DNA from: Bradyrhizobium sp. Y36
GTDB lineage: Bacteria; Pseudomonadota; Alphaproteobacteria; Rhizobiales; Xanthobacteraceae
Assembly: GCF_002531575.1 (NCBI RefSeq)
Contig: NZ_NWTI01000001.1
Location: forward strand, 517,501-581,500
Direction of reading: 5' to 3'
Length of the DNA: 64,000 nucleotides
Below, piece after piece: positions 17,650 through 25,060 of the stretch. Each line of letters starts with the position of its first letter. Within the stretch, counting starts at the first letter, position 1. A model generated the notes under the pieces. That model worked only from the letters and a program-made list of their open reading frames with translations, was not told where the DNA came from and did no database searches. A program made the translations under genes and the position numbers.

Positions 17650-17726
17650 GCAGTTGTAGCTCAGTTGGTTAGAGCGCCTGTCTGTGGAACAGGAGGTCGG
17701 TGGTTCGAGCCCACCCAACTGTACCA
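17650..17726 (+). tRNA. tRNA-His (anticodon GTG)
   Basis: A 77-base cloverleaf with encoded CCA. Acceptor arms 17650-17656 and 17716-17722; anticodon stem CCTGT/ACAGG around the loop CTGTGGA, with GTG as anticodon; T arm GGTGG-TTCGAGC-CCACC. The first pair is G1:U72 with discriminator A73, so the usual extra G(-1):C73 of tRNA-His is not encoded, as is known for a large alphaproteobacterial group. An AT-richer islet begins immediately 3' of it. Confidence 0.95.
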
Positions 17727-17816
17727 ATGATTTCAATGATCTCAGGCTGCGCCGGATCGGTTCATTGCCAACTGTGCGGTGCCACGTCGTCTATCTACAA
17801 CATTAAATTACGACTT

Positions 17817-17928
17817 GAGTGGTCGAACCGCGCGGGCTCGGCCCAAAAGCCAGCTGGCGCGATCACGTCGCCAGCGACGACTGTCATATTCAAACGAAGG
17901 GTGCTTCCAAAGGTTGAACTCGACCACT
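17817..17928. repeat. widely spaced perfect inverted repeat before the islet operon
   Basis: GAGTGGTCGA at 17817-17826 and its exact complement TCGACCACTC at 17919-17928, separated by 92 bases; the right arm ends 41 bases before the DUF262 start. It could be a regulator dyad, a leader RNA stem, or a recombination remnant. Confidence 0.5.
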
Positions 17929-17969
17929 CGTGCGCGCCGCGCAATAATGGCTAGCAAATTGGGGGGCGA

Positions 17970-19034
17970 ATGAAAGTCGACGAGGGCAAATACTCCGTCT
18001 TGGAGCTAGTCGATTGGTACAAGCGCAAAGAGTTGGTACCGAACAAAGAATATCAACGTGGCGCGGGGCTTTGGCCTACCTCTGCCAAGAGCTATTTCAT
18101 CGATACGATCCTCAAGGAGTTTCCCTTCCCGAAGCTCTACTTCCATGAACGGTTGGACATGACGACAAGACGGCCTCGCCGAGAGATCGTCGATGGTCAA
18201 CAACGTATGAGCACGATCGCCGAATTTGTATCTAATCAGTTCGAACTCGGCTCCAACGCGGAAGGTCTGAAGGGAAAGCGCTTCGACGATTTGAGTTCAG
18301 AGCAACAGGAAAAGTTCTACTCGTACGCAGTGTCGGTCGACGTAATCAGAAATGCGGACCGCTCTGAAATTCTGTCGATGTTTCGACGGATGAACGCTTA
18401 CACCCTCCCGCTTAATGGCCCAGAAAAGCGACATAGCGAATTCTTTGGCGAGTTCAAAGATTGGGTGAACACCGTCTTGGACCGATACGGGAGGCTTCTT
18501 GTCGACTGGAATGTCTTTACCAGCAGGCAAATCGTTCGCATGGCCGATGCCGAATTCATCGCTGACGTCGCGTTAGCCGTTGAAGAAGGCGTTGTGAGTA
18601 CAAGTCCGACAAAGCTGCGGAAACTCTACAAAAGGTACGACACTTCGTTTTCGCCGCGCACTCAAATAGATGAGCGCATTACTAGCGTGCTGGATGTAAT
18701 TCGTGCCGATCTATCGGAGCTGCAAGGAACGTTCCTCACTAGACCTCACGTTTTTCATTCGCTCATTTGCGCCCTTCTGCATCGACGTTATGGTTTGCCC
18801 AACGCGGAAGAATTGATTGGATATGAACCTGTGGGTTCATTTTTTGCGGACAGACGGACGGCACTGGCGGCCTTGATGCAGCTTGCAACGGCTTACGAGG
18901 AAAAAAGCTTTAATGGACCGCTCGGCAATTTCGTTAGGTCAACGTCCGAGGGCGGAAATCGTGCAGCGCAGAGGGCCGAGCGACTCCTCTATTTGTGTCA
19001 CGCACTGGATGGCGATCTTAGCGCATTTGGCTGA
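17970..19034 (+). CDS. DUF262 (ParB-like / GmrSD N-terminal) protein
   Basis: 354 residues, ATG after a strong GGGGGG ribosome-binding site. It carries the DUF262 hallmarks: YQR at 28-30 (NKEYQRGAGLWP), DGQQR at 75-79 (EIVDGQQRMSTI) and FRRMN at 138-142. DUF262 is a ParB/sulfiredoxin-like fold found in GmrSD-type modification-dependent restriction enzymes, where it binds nucleotides and drives NTP-dependent function, and in many defence-linked stand-alone proteins. This one lacks the C-terminal DUF1524 His-Me nuclease of GmrSD; the second half is helical with no recognised catalytic motif. Only 5 bases separate it from the HEPN gene, so the two are translationally linked. The low GC suggests horizontal acquisition. 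Confidence 0.85.
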   Translation: MKVDEGKYSVLELVDWYKRKELVPNKEYQRGAGLWPTSAKSYFIDTILKEFPFPKLYFHERLDMTTRRPRREIVDGQQRMSTIAEFVSNQFELGSNAEGLKGKRFDDLSSEQQEKFYSYAVSVDVIRNADRSEILSMFRRMNAYTLPLNGPEKRHSEFFGEFKDWVNTVLDRYGRLLVDWNVFTSRQIVRMADAEFIADVALAVEEGVVSTSPTKLRKLYKRYDTSFSPRTQIDERITSVLDVIRADLSELQGTFLTRPHVFHSLICALLHRRYGLPNAEELIGYEPVGSFFADRRTALAALMQLATAYEEKSFNGPLGNFVRSTSEGGNRAAQRAERLLYLCHALDGDLSAFG

Positions 19035-19039
19035 CAACG

Positions 19040-19702
19040 ATGGCCCTTTCAGTCGCCTTCAATCTGCTAGAGACTGAATTGGACATTTTGGCCAACGAAC
19101 TGCGCGCGTTTGCTGCGGAAAACTCGCCCCTCAATGCGCCAGATCGATTTTCCCTTTCCGATGAATGCCTGCTTGAAGGGTTGCTGTCCCGCGTGTGGCA
19201 GGCTTGGTGTGGGTTTGCGCGCTTTTGTGTGATCGGTTCGTGCGAAGGGACGACGACCTCTGCAGGTGTCCTCGTTCAAGCGTTACCGGATGCGCGGAGC
19301 GAAGAACATGTTTCTAGTGCCGTGATTCGTGCAAACAGCAGATCGAATCCGCCATACTGGGTATCGACCAACGCGACGTTGCGATACGAGCCGACATGGG
19401 GTGACGTCGATGTCCTCAATAGAGTCCTCACGAGACTAAGGCCAAATAATCATCTCCAATTGTTGGCTGCCTTTTCATCTATCTCCTCGAGCGCCAAAGT
19501 AGTGCAGACCATTCGGAATGGAGTAGCGCATCACAACCATCAGACATTGAAGGAATTGCTCAATTTTCAGTCGGCATACATCGTCTTTCGCATAGCCCAT
19601 CCTACGCATGCGATGTTTTGGGTCGAGCCGAGCACTAGCGATTTTTTGATTACGTCTGCGATTGAAGAGCTAAAAGTCGCCGCGCAAGCTGCAATCGCAT
19701 GA
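19040..19702 (+). CDS. HEPN-domain protein, putative RNase toxin/effector
   Basis: 220 residues, mostly helical. TIRNGVAHHNHQ contains R159-N160-x3-H164, the canonical HEPN Rx4-6H active motif with the polar residue after Arg. HEPN proteins are metal-independent RNases used in toxin-antitoxin, abortive infection and CRISPR systems. HEPN proteins of the MAE_28990/MAE_18760 type are recorded beside DUF262 genes in other bacteria, and this pairing fits, though assignment to that exact family was not tested. It is sandwiched between the DUF262 and HTH genes with gaps of 5 and 12 bases. No signal peptide or membrane helix. Codon usage is AT-rich like its partners. Confidence 0.6.
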   Translation: MALSVAFNLLETELDILANELRAFAAENSPLNAPDRFSLSDECLLEGLLSRVWQAWCGFARFCVIGSCEGTTTSAGVLVQALPDARSEEHVSSAVIRANSRSNPPYWVSTNATLRYEPTWGDVDVLNRVLTRLRPNNHLQLLAAFSSISSSAKVVQTIRNGVAHHNHQTLKELLNFQSAYIVFRIAHPTHAMFWVEPSTSDFLITSAIEELKVAAQAAIA

Positions 19703-19714
19703 TTAAGGGGACGA

Positions 19715-20587
19715 TTGACAGAATTTTGGAGGTTTGGATTGGCCAGATCAGAGACGGAATACTTGATGCGATTGCGACCAGATCAGCTTCAACCCGTTGC
19801 ACAGGCTAAGAAGCTTCGGGCAGAAGTAATCAAGTTGCGCGCGAAGGTTTCTGAAGGCTCTTATGGAGACGCAGAGCTTCGACGGTTCTGGCGACTGGCG
19901 GAAACCGCCGGTCTAATTCTGTTTGTTTCCAATACGGAGCTGTCAGAGCGAGCGGGGGTTGGCGCCAACTTCTTCTCCACCGTTGCGCGTGACAAGAGAA
20001 GGCCGAAGCTGCACAATTTTCTGCGTGCTCTTACTGTTTTGCTCGAAGTAGCCAATGAACGCCTTGCTGACGTCGATGGCGATCAGATCATCGAAAAATC
20101 TGGTTCGGAAAAAATAAGTGAACGAATTCGACAAGATCGATTTAGCTTACTTCAACTCGCGCGATCGCTTGCGCAAGTAGCGCTCGACGAAATTGAAAAA
20201 CTAGATGCTGAACGCCCAAACGATCCAGAAAGAATTTCCGCTCATGAGAGGCAACGTGAGCTTTTTCATATCTTTGCGGATGGATTTACTCGGATAGCAC
20301 GTGCGCTGGCCGTGTTGGAGATTGATCGTGCTGAGCCAGCAAAGCTGCGGAAAGCCACCAAAATAGTCGAGGCCGTGGGAGAGAAGTTCAATAAGTGGTG
20401 GAAAAAGAATGGCGACGAAGCAATCGATTGGTCAGTAAGAATTCCGGTCATCACAGCGGGTGTCGCTGCACTAGGATGGGCTGGCGCTCCAATGGCTTTG
20501 GGAACGTCCATCGTTGCCGCGCTCGTCGGGGGTGAAAAAGTGATGAATGTCATAAGCAGGCGATCTTCGAAAGCACCAAAGGGGTAG
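19715..20587 (+). CDS. HTH-domain protein with C-terminal membrane segment, unknown
   Basis: 290 residues from a TTG codon preceded by AAGGGG at the right distance. An XRE-like helix-turn-helix is visible at about 73-116 (NTELSERAGVGANFFSTVAR...). A charged helical middle follows (about 125-235), then a hydrophobic Gly/Ala-rich stretch at about 243-275 (VITAGVAALGWAGAPMALG) that could span or insert in the membrane, and a basic tail. Not recognised as a known family. As third gene of the islet operon it could be the antitoxin/regulator or a membrane-damaging effector. The combination of DNA-binding and membrane parts is unusual. Confidence 0.6.
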   Translation: MTEFWRFGLARSETEYLMRLRPDQLQPVAQAKKLRAEVIKLRAKVSEGSYGDAELRRFWRLAETAGLILFVSNTELSERAGVGANFFSTVARDKRRPKLHNFLRALTVLLEVANERLADVDGDQIIEKSGSEKISERIRQDRFSLLQLARSLAQVALDEIEKLDAERPNDPERISAHERQRELFHIFADGFTRIARALAVLEIDRAEPAKLRKATKIVEAVGEKFNKWWKKNGDEAIDWSVRIPVITAGVAALGWAGAPMALGTSIVAALVGGEKVMNVISRRSSKAPKG

Positions 20588-20707
20588 TGCGCGGACACGT
20601 TCAAGGCTTCAAGATATCGACTCGGATGCCTTACGTCTTTCCTGCTACCTCACCACCATAGCGACCCACAAACGTTCATCGACCACCAAATTCAGGCGGC
20701 AACCATC

Positions 20708-21376
20708 GTGACCTTCTTCAACCGTCTCAAGACAGCAGCCTCCGTCGAATGGCGAGCTTACACCGAGCATCCCTTCACGAACGGTCTTGCGGACGGCTCG
20801 CTCCCTGAGGCTGCGTTTCGTCACTACCTCGTTCAGGACTATCTGTTCCTCATCGAGTTTGCCCGCGCCTACGCGCTTGCGGTCTACAAGTCGCCTGGGC
20901 TGGCCGACATGCGTGAGGCCGCTTCCGGCCTGTCGGCCATCCTCGATGTCGAGATGGACCTGCATGTGAAGCTCTGCGCCGGTTGGGGCCTGTCCCCGGC
21001 CGACCTCGAACACGCCCCGCCGGCGGCCGAGATGCTGGCCTATACGCGCTACGTGCTCGATGCGGGCATGCGCGGCGATCTGCTGGCGCTCAAGGTGGCG
21101 CTTGCGCCTTGCGTGATCGGGTACGCGGAGATCGCAACGCGGCTCGCCGCGCTGCCCGGTGCGGACGCTGCGACGAACCCCTATCGCGTCTGGATCGCCG
21201 AGTATGCCGGCGCGCCGTACCAGGAGGTCGCCGCCAACGCGCGGGCGCATCTGGACCGTCTCGCCGATCGCTACGCCACGCCGGCCCGCGAGGCCGAGCT
21301 GATCGCGATCTTCAGGGAAGCCACCCGTCTCGAGGCGGACTTCTGGGAGATGGGCTGGCGCGAGGGACAGCGCTGA
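20708..21376 (+). CDS. tenA: TenA-family aminopyrimidine aminohydrolase / thiaminase II
   Basis: 222 residues, GTG start. All-helical TenA fold; the nucleophile C135 in ALAPCVIGYAEI falls at the same number as in the Bacillus enzyme, and the C-terminal Glu segment EADFWEMGW is present. It hydrolyses amino-HMP (thiamine salvage) or thiamine itself. No thiamine biosynthesis genes or TPP-riboswitch-like leader are visible beside it. It is the first core gene after the islet, so its native upstream region may have been displaced. Confidence 0.9.
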   Translation: MTFFNRLKTAASVEWRAYTEHPFTNGLADGSLPEAAFRHYLVQDYLFLIEFARAYALAVYKSPGLADMREAASGLSAILDVEMDLHVKLCAGWGLSPADLEHAPPAAEMLAYTRYVLDAGMRGDLLALKVALAPCVIGYAEIATRLAALPGADAATNPYRVWIAEYAGAPYQEVAANARAHLDRLADRYATPAREAELIAIFREATRLEADFWEMGWREGQR

Positions 21377-21577
21377 GTTCAGCGAACGTCCCATCCCGCC
21401 ATCTGAGCAGGTCCAACATCCCGGGATCGCCGGATGATCGCTTAAGGCGCGGCGCGTCGGCGCGATCGTTCGGTTTCGTTCCACGCCTTCGGCAGAAAAC
21501 AGCAGCGAGTGGCGGCGAACCTTTTCTGCCCCTTGCGTGTTTGGAACTGCGGCAGGATGAAGCAAGGGAGCTGAGAC

Positions 21578-21652
21578 ATGAACGGGATTATCTATCTGGT
21601 CGGACTCGTCGTGGTGGTCGGTGCGGTGCTGTCCTTCCTGGGCCTGCGTTGA
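21578..21652 (+). CDS. 24-residue single-span membrane microprotein
   Basis: MNGIIYLVGLVVVVGAVLSF followed by LGLR: one hydrophobic helix with a Gly pattern and a basic end, preceded by a strong AAGGGAG ribosome-binding site 9 bases before the ATG. Too short for standard gene callers. Very similar tiny proteins are annotated in other Bradyrhizobium genomes from memory, but that was not checked. Function unknown; likely an inner-membrane modulator. Confidence 0.6.
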   Translation: MNGIIYLVGLVVVVGAVLSFLGLR

Positions 21653-21690
21653 CCGTGGACTGAACTCTGCGGTGCTGGCGCCTAAGGCCT

Positions 21691-22419
21691 CTAACGCCGC
21701 GCCGCCACCAGCAGCATCATTGGCCGTTCCAGCTCTTGCTCGAGCGTCGGGTTGTCCCTGATTTGTTGCGCCGAGGGGGCGAATTCGTCGACGGCTTCGA
21801 TAGTGAATCCGGCGCGCATCAGCGCGCCGAGCGTCGTGCCGATCTTGCGGTGATACTTCACCACGTCTTTCGCGAACCAATCGGTGCGCCGCTCGCCTTC
21901 GATCGCATAGCGATTGACGGGCCAGGTCTTGCGTCCGTCCTCATCCTCGATCCAGTGGGGATGCTCGGCGGCCATGAAAATCGGATGCTCGATCGAGAAG
22001 ACCAAATGGCTGCCCGGCGTGAGGGCGCGATGGATCATGCGCGTGAGCCGGTCGAAGTCGCGGATATAGTGGAAGGTCAGCGAGCTGAAGGCAAAATCGA
22101 AGGACGCTTCGGGAAGCTCGATCGTCTCTAGGTTCTCAATTTGGTAGGTGATCGCGGAATCGGCGGTGATCTGACGCGCGCGGGCGATCATGCTCTCGGA
22201 GAGGTCGAGGCCCAGAACCGGCTTGGCGCCGTTCTCGCGCAGCCAGCGCGACACCCAGCCGAAGCCGCAGCCGAGATCGATCACGCGCCGGCCGGCGACT
22301 TCGGGAAACATGGCGCGCAGCGCCGGCCATTCCGGTGCGCCGGCAAGGCCATGCACCTGGCGTGGAAGCTGGCTGTAGCCTGAGAAGAAATCGGGATTGT
22401 CGTAGATGTTCTGTGCCAT
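21691..22419 (-). CDS. class I SAM-dependent methyltransferase
   Basis: 242 residues from the ATG complement at 22419 (MAQNIYDNPDFFSGYSQLPR). Motif I is VIDLGCGFGWVSRWL; FDFAFSSLTFHYIRDF is motif II/III; the C-terminal region carries the usual lid. The N-terminal YDNPDFFSGYSQLPRQVHGL is typical of a methyltransferase-11 subfamily acting on small molecules. Upstream lies the AEC transporter gene on the same strand, 44 bases away. Substrate unknown. Confidence 0.85.
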   Translation of the reverse strand: MAQNIYDNPDFFSGYSQLPRQVHGLAGAPEWPALRAMFPEVAGRRVIDLGCGFGWVSRWLRENGAKPVLGLDLSESMIARARQITADSAITYQIENLETIELPEASFDFAFSSLTFHYIRDFDRLTRMIHRALTPGSHLVFSIEHPIFMAAEHPHWIEDEDGRKTWPVNRYAIEGERRTDWFAKDVVKYHRKIGTTLGALMRAGFTIEAVDEFAPSAQQIRDNPTLEQELERPMMLLVAARR

Positions 22420-22463
22420 GACACGCTCCGTCCATGGTGGTCTGCCACACGCATGCGGCCGAA

Positions 22464-23411
22464 TTATCTCACGCCACCCGTCACCACCCACACCACCACC
22501 GGCAACGTCACCGCCGCCAGCAGCGTCCCCAGCGCCACCGCGCCCGAGACCGGGTTAACGAGCCGCTGATACTGCACGGCGAAGATGTAGGCGTTCGCGC
22601 CGGTCGGCATCGCCGCGAACAGCACGACGACGCCCGCCGCGACCGGCGGCAGGCCGAGCAGCTTCGCCAGCACGAACGCAGCCGCCGGCATCGCCGCCAG
22701 CTTCAATGCGCACATCAGAAAAATGCTCAGCTTCTCGCCCTTCACCTCGAATCGGAACAGATTGATGCCGAGCGCGATCAGCGCCGTCGGCGAGCCCGCT
22801 TGTGCGAGCAGCTCGATGGTGCGGTCGACCACGGGCGTGAGGCCGAAGCCGGTGAAGCGCCAGATCACGCCGAAGCCGATTGCGAGCATCAGGGGGTTGC
22901 GGGCGAGGTCGGCGATCACGGGGCGGATCACCGACAGCGGCGAGCCGGTGCGCTTGCTGCTGACCAGCTCCATCTGCAGGATGCCGCAGAGCCAGAGCAG
23001 CGGCGTGTTCACCGACAGGATCAGCGCCATCGGCCCTGCCGCCTCGCTGCCGAGCGCGGAGAGCACGAGGGGAATGCCGAGCATCACGATGTTGCCGTAG
23101 ACCGAGCCGATCGCGAACACGACGCCGTCCTCGCTGGTCTCGCGCCGCGCGCGGATGAGGGCGGAGATCGCGAGCGCCGCGATCCAGGTCAGCGCGAGCG
23201 CGCCGTAATAGGTGCCCCACATCCTGTAGGGGCTGACGTCGGGGAATTCAGAGACGACGATGGTGCGGAAGAGCAGGGCGGGGATGGCGATGCTGAAGGC
23301 GAATTCGCTGATGCCCTTGTGTGCGCTCTCCGAGACGAAGCGAAACAGCACCGCGGCATAGCCGGCCGCGATCAGCGCGAACACCGGTGCGACGATCAAC
23401 AGCGTAGCCAT
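22464..23411 (-). CDS. AEC family transporter (auxin efflux carrier-like)
   Basis: 315 residues, ten hydrophobic segments in two five-helix halves, the family architecture. Begins MATLLIVAPVFALIAAGYAA. AEC proteins in rhizobia often export or import dicarboxylates such as malate or malonate; auxin is not implied. Six bases upstream of its ATG ends a decayed CoA-lyase remnant, so it was probably the second gene of a lyase-transporter operon; this hints at an organic acid related to a CoA-lyase pathway. Confidence 0.85.
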   Translation of the reverse strand: MATLLIVAPVFALIAAGYAAVLFRFVSESAHKGISEFAFSIAIPALLFRTIVVSEFPDVSPYRMWGTYYGALALTWIAALAISALIRARRETSEDGVVFAIGSVYGNIVMLGIPLVLSALGSEAAGPMALILSVNTPLLWLCGILQMELVSSKRTGSPLSVIRPVIADLARNPLMLAIGFGVIWRFTGFGLTPVVDRTIELLAQAGSPTALIALGINLFRFEVKGEKLSIFLMCALKLAAMPAAAFVLAKLLGLPPVAAGVVVLFAAMPTGANAYIFAVQYQRLVNPVSGAVALGTLLAAVTLPVVVWVVTGGVR

Positions 23412-23417
23412 GCGCCC

Positions 23418-23497
23418 CTACAACCCCAGCGCGACGATCCCGTGTGCGATCCGCACATCGGCATGGTCGATCAGCTTGCCTTCCAGCGTCGCCACCT
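23418..23497 (-). pseudogene. C-terminal remnant of a CitE-like CoA lyase
   Basis: Translating the minus strand gives EVATLEGKLIDHADVRIAHG then IVALGL and a stop at 23418. This aligns residue for residue with the C-terminus of the intact lyase at 25061-25984 (AVTLDGKMIDYANVRMARRI then IALGS). Similarity disappears upstream of about 23497. Only about 26 codons survive, so it is a truncated second copy in front of the AEC transporter. Confidence 0.75.
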
Positions 23498-23720
23498 CTG
23501 AGGACGGTGGCGGTGCTTGATGACGGTGACAGTGCACGACGACTCCCGCACCGCAAAATGCAGGTTAGCGGCAAGGCTGACCAAAGACAATTTGTGCACC
23601 GCCACCGGAGCCAACCGCCGACGCAGAAATCCGGTAGAAGTCTCGGGAACGCGGCAAGACGGCAATTGTTGGACGGCAATCTCGTGTAACTTGACTGCTT
23701 TCCTTGATCGATTGGATCCC

Positions 23721-24860
23721 ATGCCCCTTGCCGCCGACCGTCTCCTCGCTGCCGTCGAAGCGATCTACGATACGGCAGCGAGCCCATCACTCTGGCCATC
23801 CGCGCTCGGCAAGATCGCAGGCTGCTTCGATGACGCCGGCGCGATCCTGCAATGGCGAAGGGACGACGGGGCCTTCGGCGCCATCGCCTCCGAAAGCCTC
23901 GGGCCGGCGCTCGCCGACTACGGGACGCATTGGGCGCAGCAGGATTTCAAGGCCGAACGTTGCGTCTCGTCCGGCCTCTACGTCAGCGGTGAGCCCTTCA
24001 CCGATCGGCACATCGGCCCGATCGACGACGCCTACCTCAATCATCCCTTCAGCAGGGAATTCCTTGCAACGCACGGTTTGGGCTGGTTTGGATCGATCGG
24101 TGTGTCACCCGACCCGCGGATCCTGGTGGCGCTCAGCGTGCAGCGAGCCTTCGCCAAGCCGCAATTCTCCGAGGCCGAGCTGGAGCTGATCGGGACGCTC
24201 GGGCGCCATGCCGAGAAATCGTTGCGGCTGTCGATCCGGCTGCTCGATACCGAGCTGGCCAATCTCGGCCTTGGCGACGCCCTCGCGCGGATCGGCATCG
24301 GCGTGTTCGCACTGGACTCGTCGGCGCGTGTGCTGTTCGCCAATCCGGTGGGGGAAAGCCTTTTCGGCGAGGTGTTCGACCTCGTGAACGATCGTCTGCG
24401 TGTTCGCATGGCGGCGAGCCGGGCGCCGTTCGAGACCGCAATGACTCAAACGCTTCGCGCCGAGGCGCGCGACCTGCTGGCCGAACCGAGACCCATTCTC
24501 GCTGAATCCAGTGCAACAGGCCGGCGTTTCGTCATCTATCTGCTCCCGATCACCGCCGGTGCGCTCTCGGACAGCCATTTTCTGACCCGCACGCGCGCGA
24601 TCGTTCTCGCGATCGAGCTGAAATCCGCCGAGCCTCCGGATCCCGCCATCGTGCGGGACGTGCTGGGCCTGACGCTCGGCGAGGCCAGGATCGCCTCGCT
24701 GGTGGGCTCGGGCGTTCCGCCGAGACAGGCTGCGGGCCGCCTCGGGATTGCCGAGGACACGGCGCGCAATGTGCTGAAGCGCGTCTTCCAGAAGCTCGGC
24801 ATATCCAGGCAAAGCGAGCTCGCGGCGCTGCTCGGCCGGCTCGTGTTGCGGGGGCCTTGA
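23721..24860 (+). CDS. LuxR-family transcriptional regulator with sensor domain
   Basis: 379 residues from ATG 23721 (MPLAADRLLAAVEAIYDTAA); earlier in-frame starts lie over the pseudogene remnant and are unlikely. The N-terminal ~150 residues resemble GAF-like sensors. A PAS-like segment (about 180-290, IGVFALDSSARVLFANPVGE) precedes the C-terminal LuxR HTH (LTLGEARIASLVGSGVPPRQ and onward to LKRVFQKLGISRQSEL). The layout resembles a family of sensor-HTH activators without phospho-acceptor domains. Ligand and targets unknown; the neighbouring AEC and CoA-lyase genes are possible targets by proximity only. Confidence 0.8.
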   Translation: MPLAADRLLAAVEAIYDTAASPSLWPSALGKIAGCFDDAGAILQWRRDDGAFGAIASESLGPALADYGTHWAQQDFKAERCVSSGLYVSGEPFTDRHIGPIDDAYLNHPFSREFLATHGLGWFGSIGVSPDPRILVALSVQRAFAKPQFSEAELELIGTLGRHAEKSLRLSIRLLDTELANLGLGDALARIGIGVFALDSSARVLFANPVGESLFGEVFDLVNDRLRVRMAASRAPFETAMTQTLRAEARDLLAEPRPILAESSATGRRFVIYLLPITAGALSDSHFLTRTRAIVLAIELKSAEPPDPAIVRDVLGLTLGEARIASLVGSGVPPRQAAGRLGIAEDTARNVLKRVFQKLGISRQSELAALLGRLVLRGP

Positions 24861-24896
24861 TCACCGGACTCGCATCCTGGTGCCGCCGCCCGCGGC

Positions 24897-25030
24897 CATC
24901 CTTCGAGACGCCCGCCGTTGGCGGGCCCTCAGGATGAGGACCGCGTGCGCTCCGCTCGCTTCAACGGGCTCGATTGCCGCCTGGCCTCATCCTGAGGAGA
25001 CTGCGAAGCGGTCGTCTCGAAGGACGAGGC
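24897..25030. repeat. inverted-repeat element after the LuxR gene
   Basis: Ends CCTTCGAGACGCCCGC (24899 on) and its near-complement GTCTCGAAGGACGAGGC (25013 on), with CTCAGGATGAGGA and CCTCATCCTGAGGA as inner inverted arms. This is a recognisable Hyphomicrobiales interspersed palindrome and accounts for the 200-base gap. Confidence 0.75.
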
Positions 25031-25060
25031 ACTTGCTCCGATGTCGCCGCGAAATCGCCG

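Larger units (their letters stand above)
17727..20640 (+). other. AT-richer genomic islet at the 3' end of tRNA-His
   Basis: From the tRNA 3' end to just before tenA, base composition drops sharply: 45 percent GC by hand count in 18001-18060, against 68 percent in 5041-5100. Codon choice changes with it. It holds three same-strand genes (DUF262, HEPN, HTH/membrane) with tiny gaps. No integrase and no repeated copy of the tRNA end were found, so the boundaries are inferred from composition and gene content. Confidence 0.7.

Noticed and set aside
17764..17776. CCAACTGT near 17768 as a duplicated tRNA-His end (attachment site)
   Set aside because: Only eight bases match and the following CCA is absent; expected by chance.
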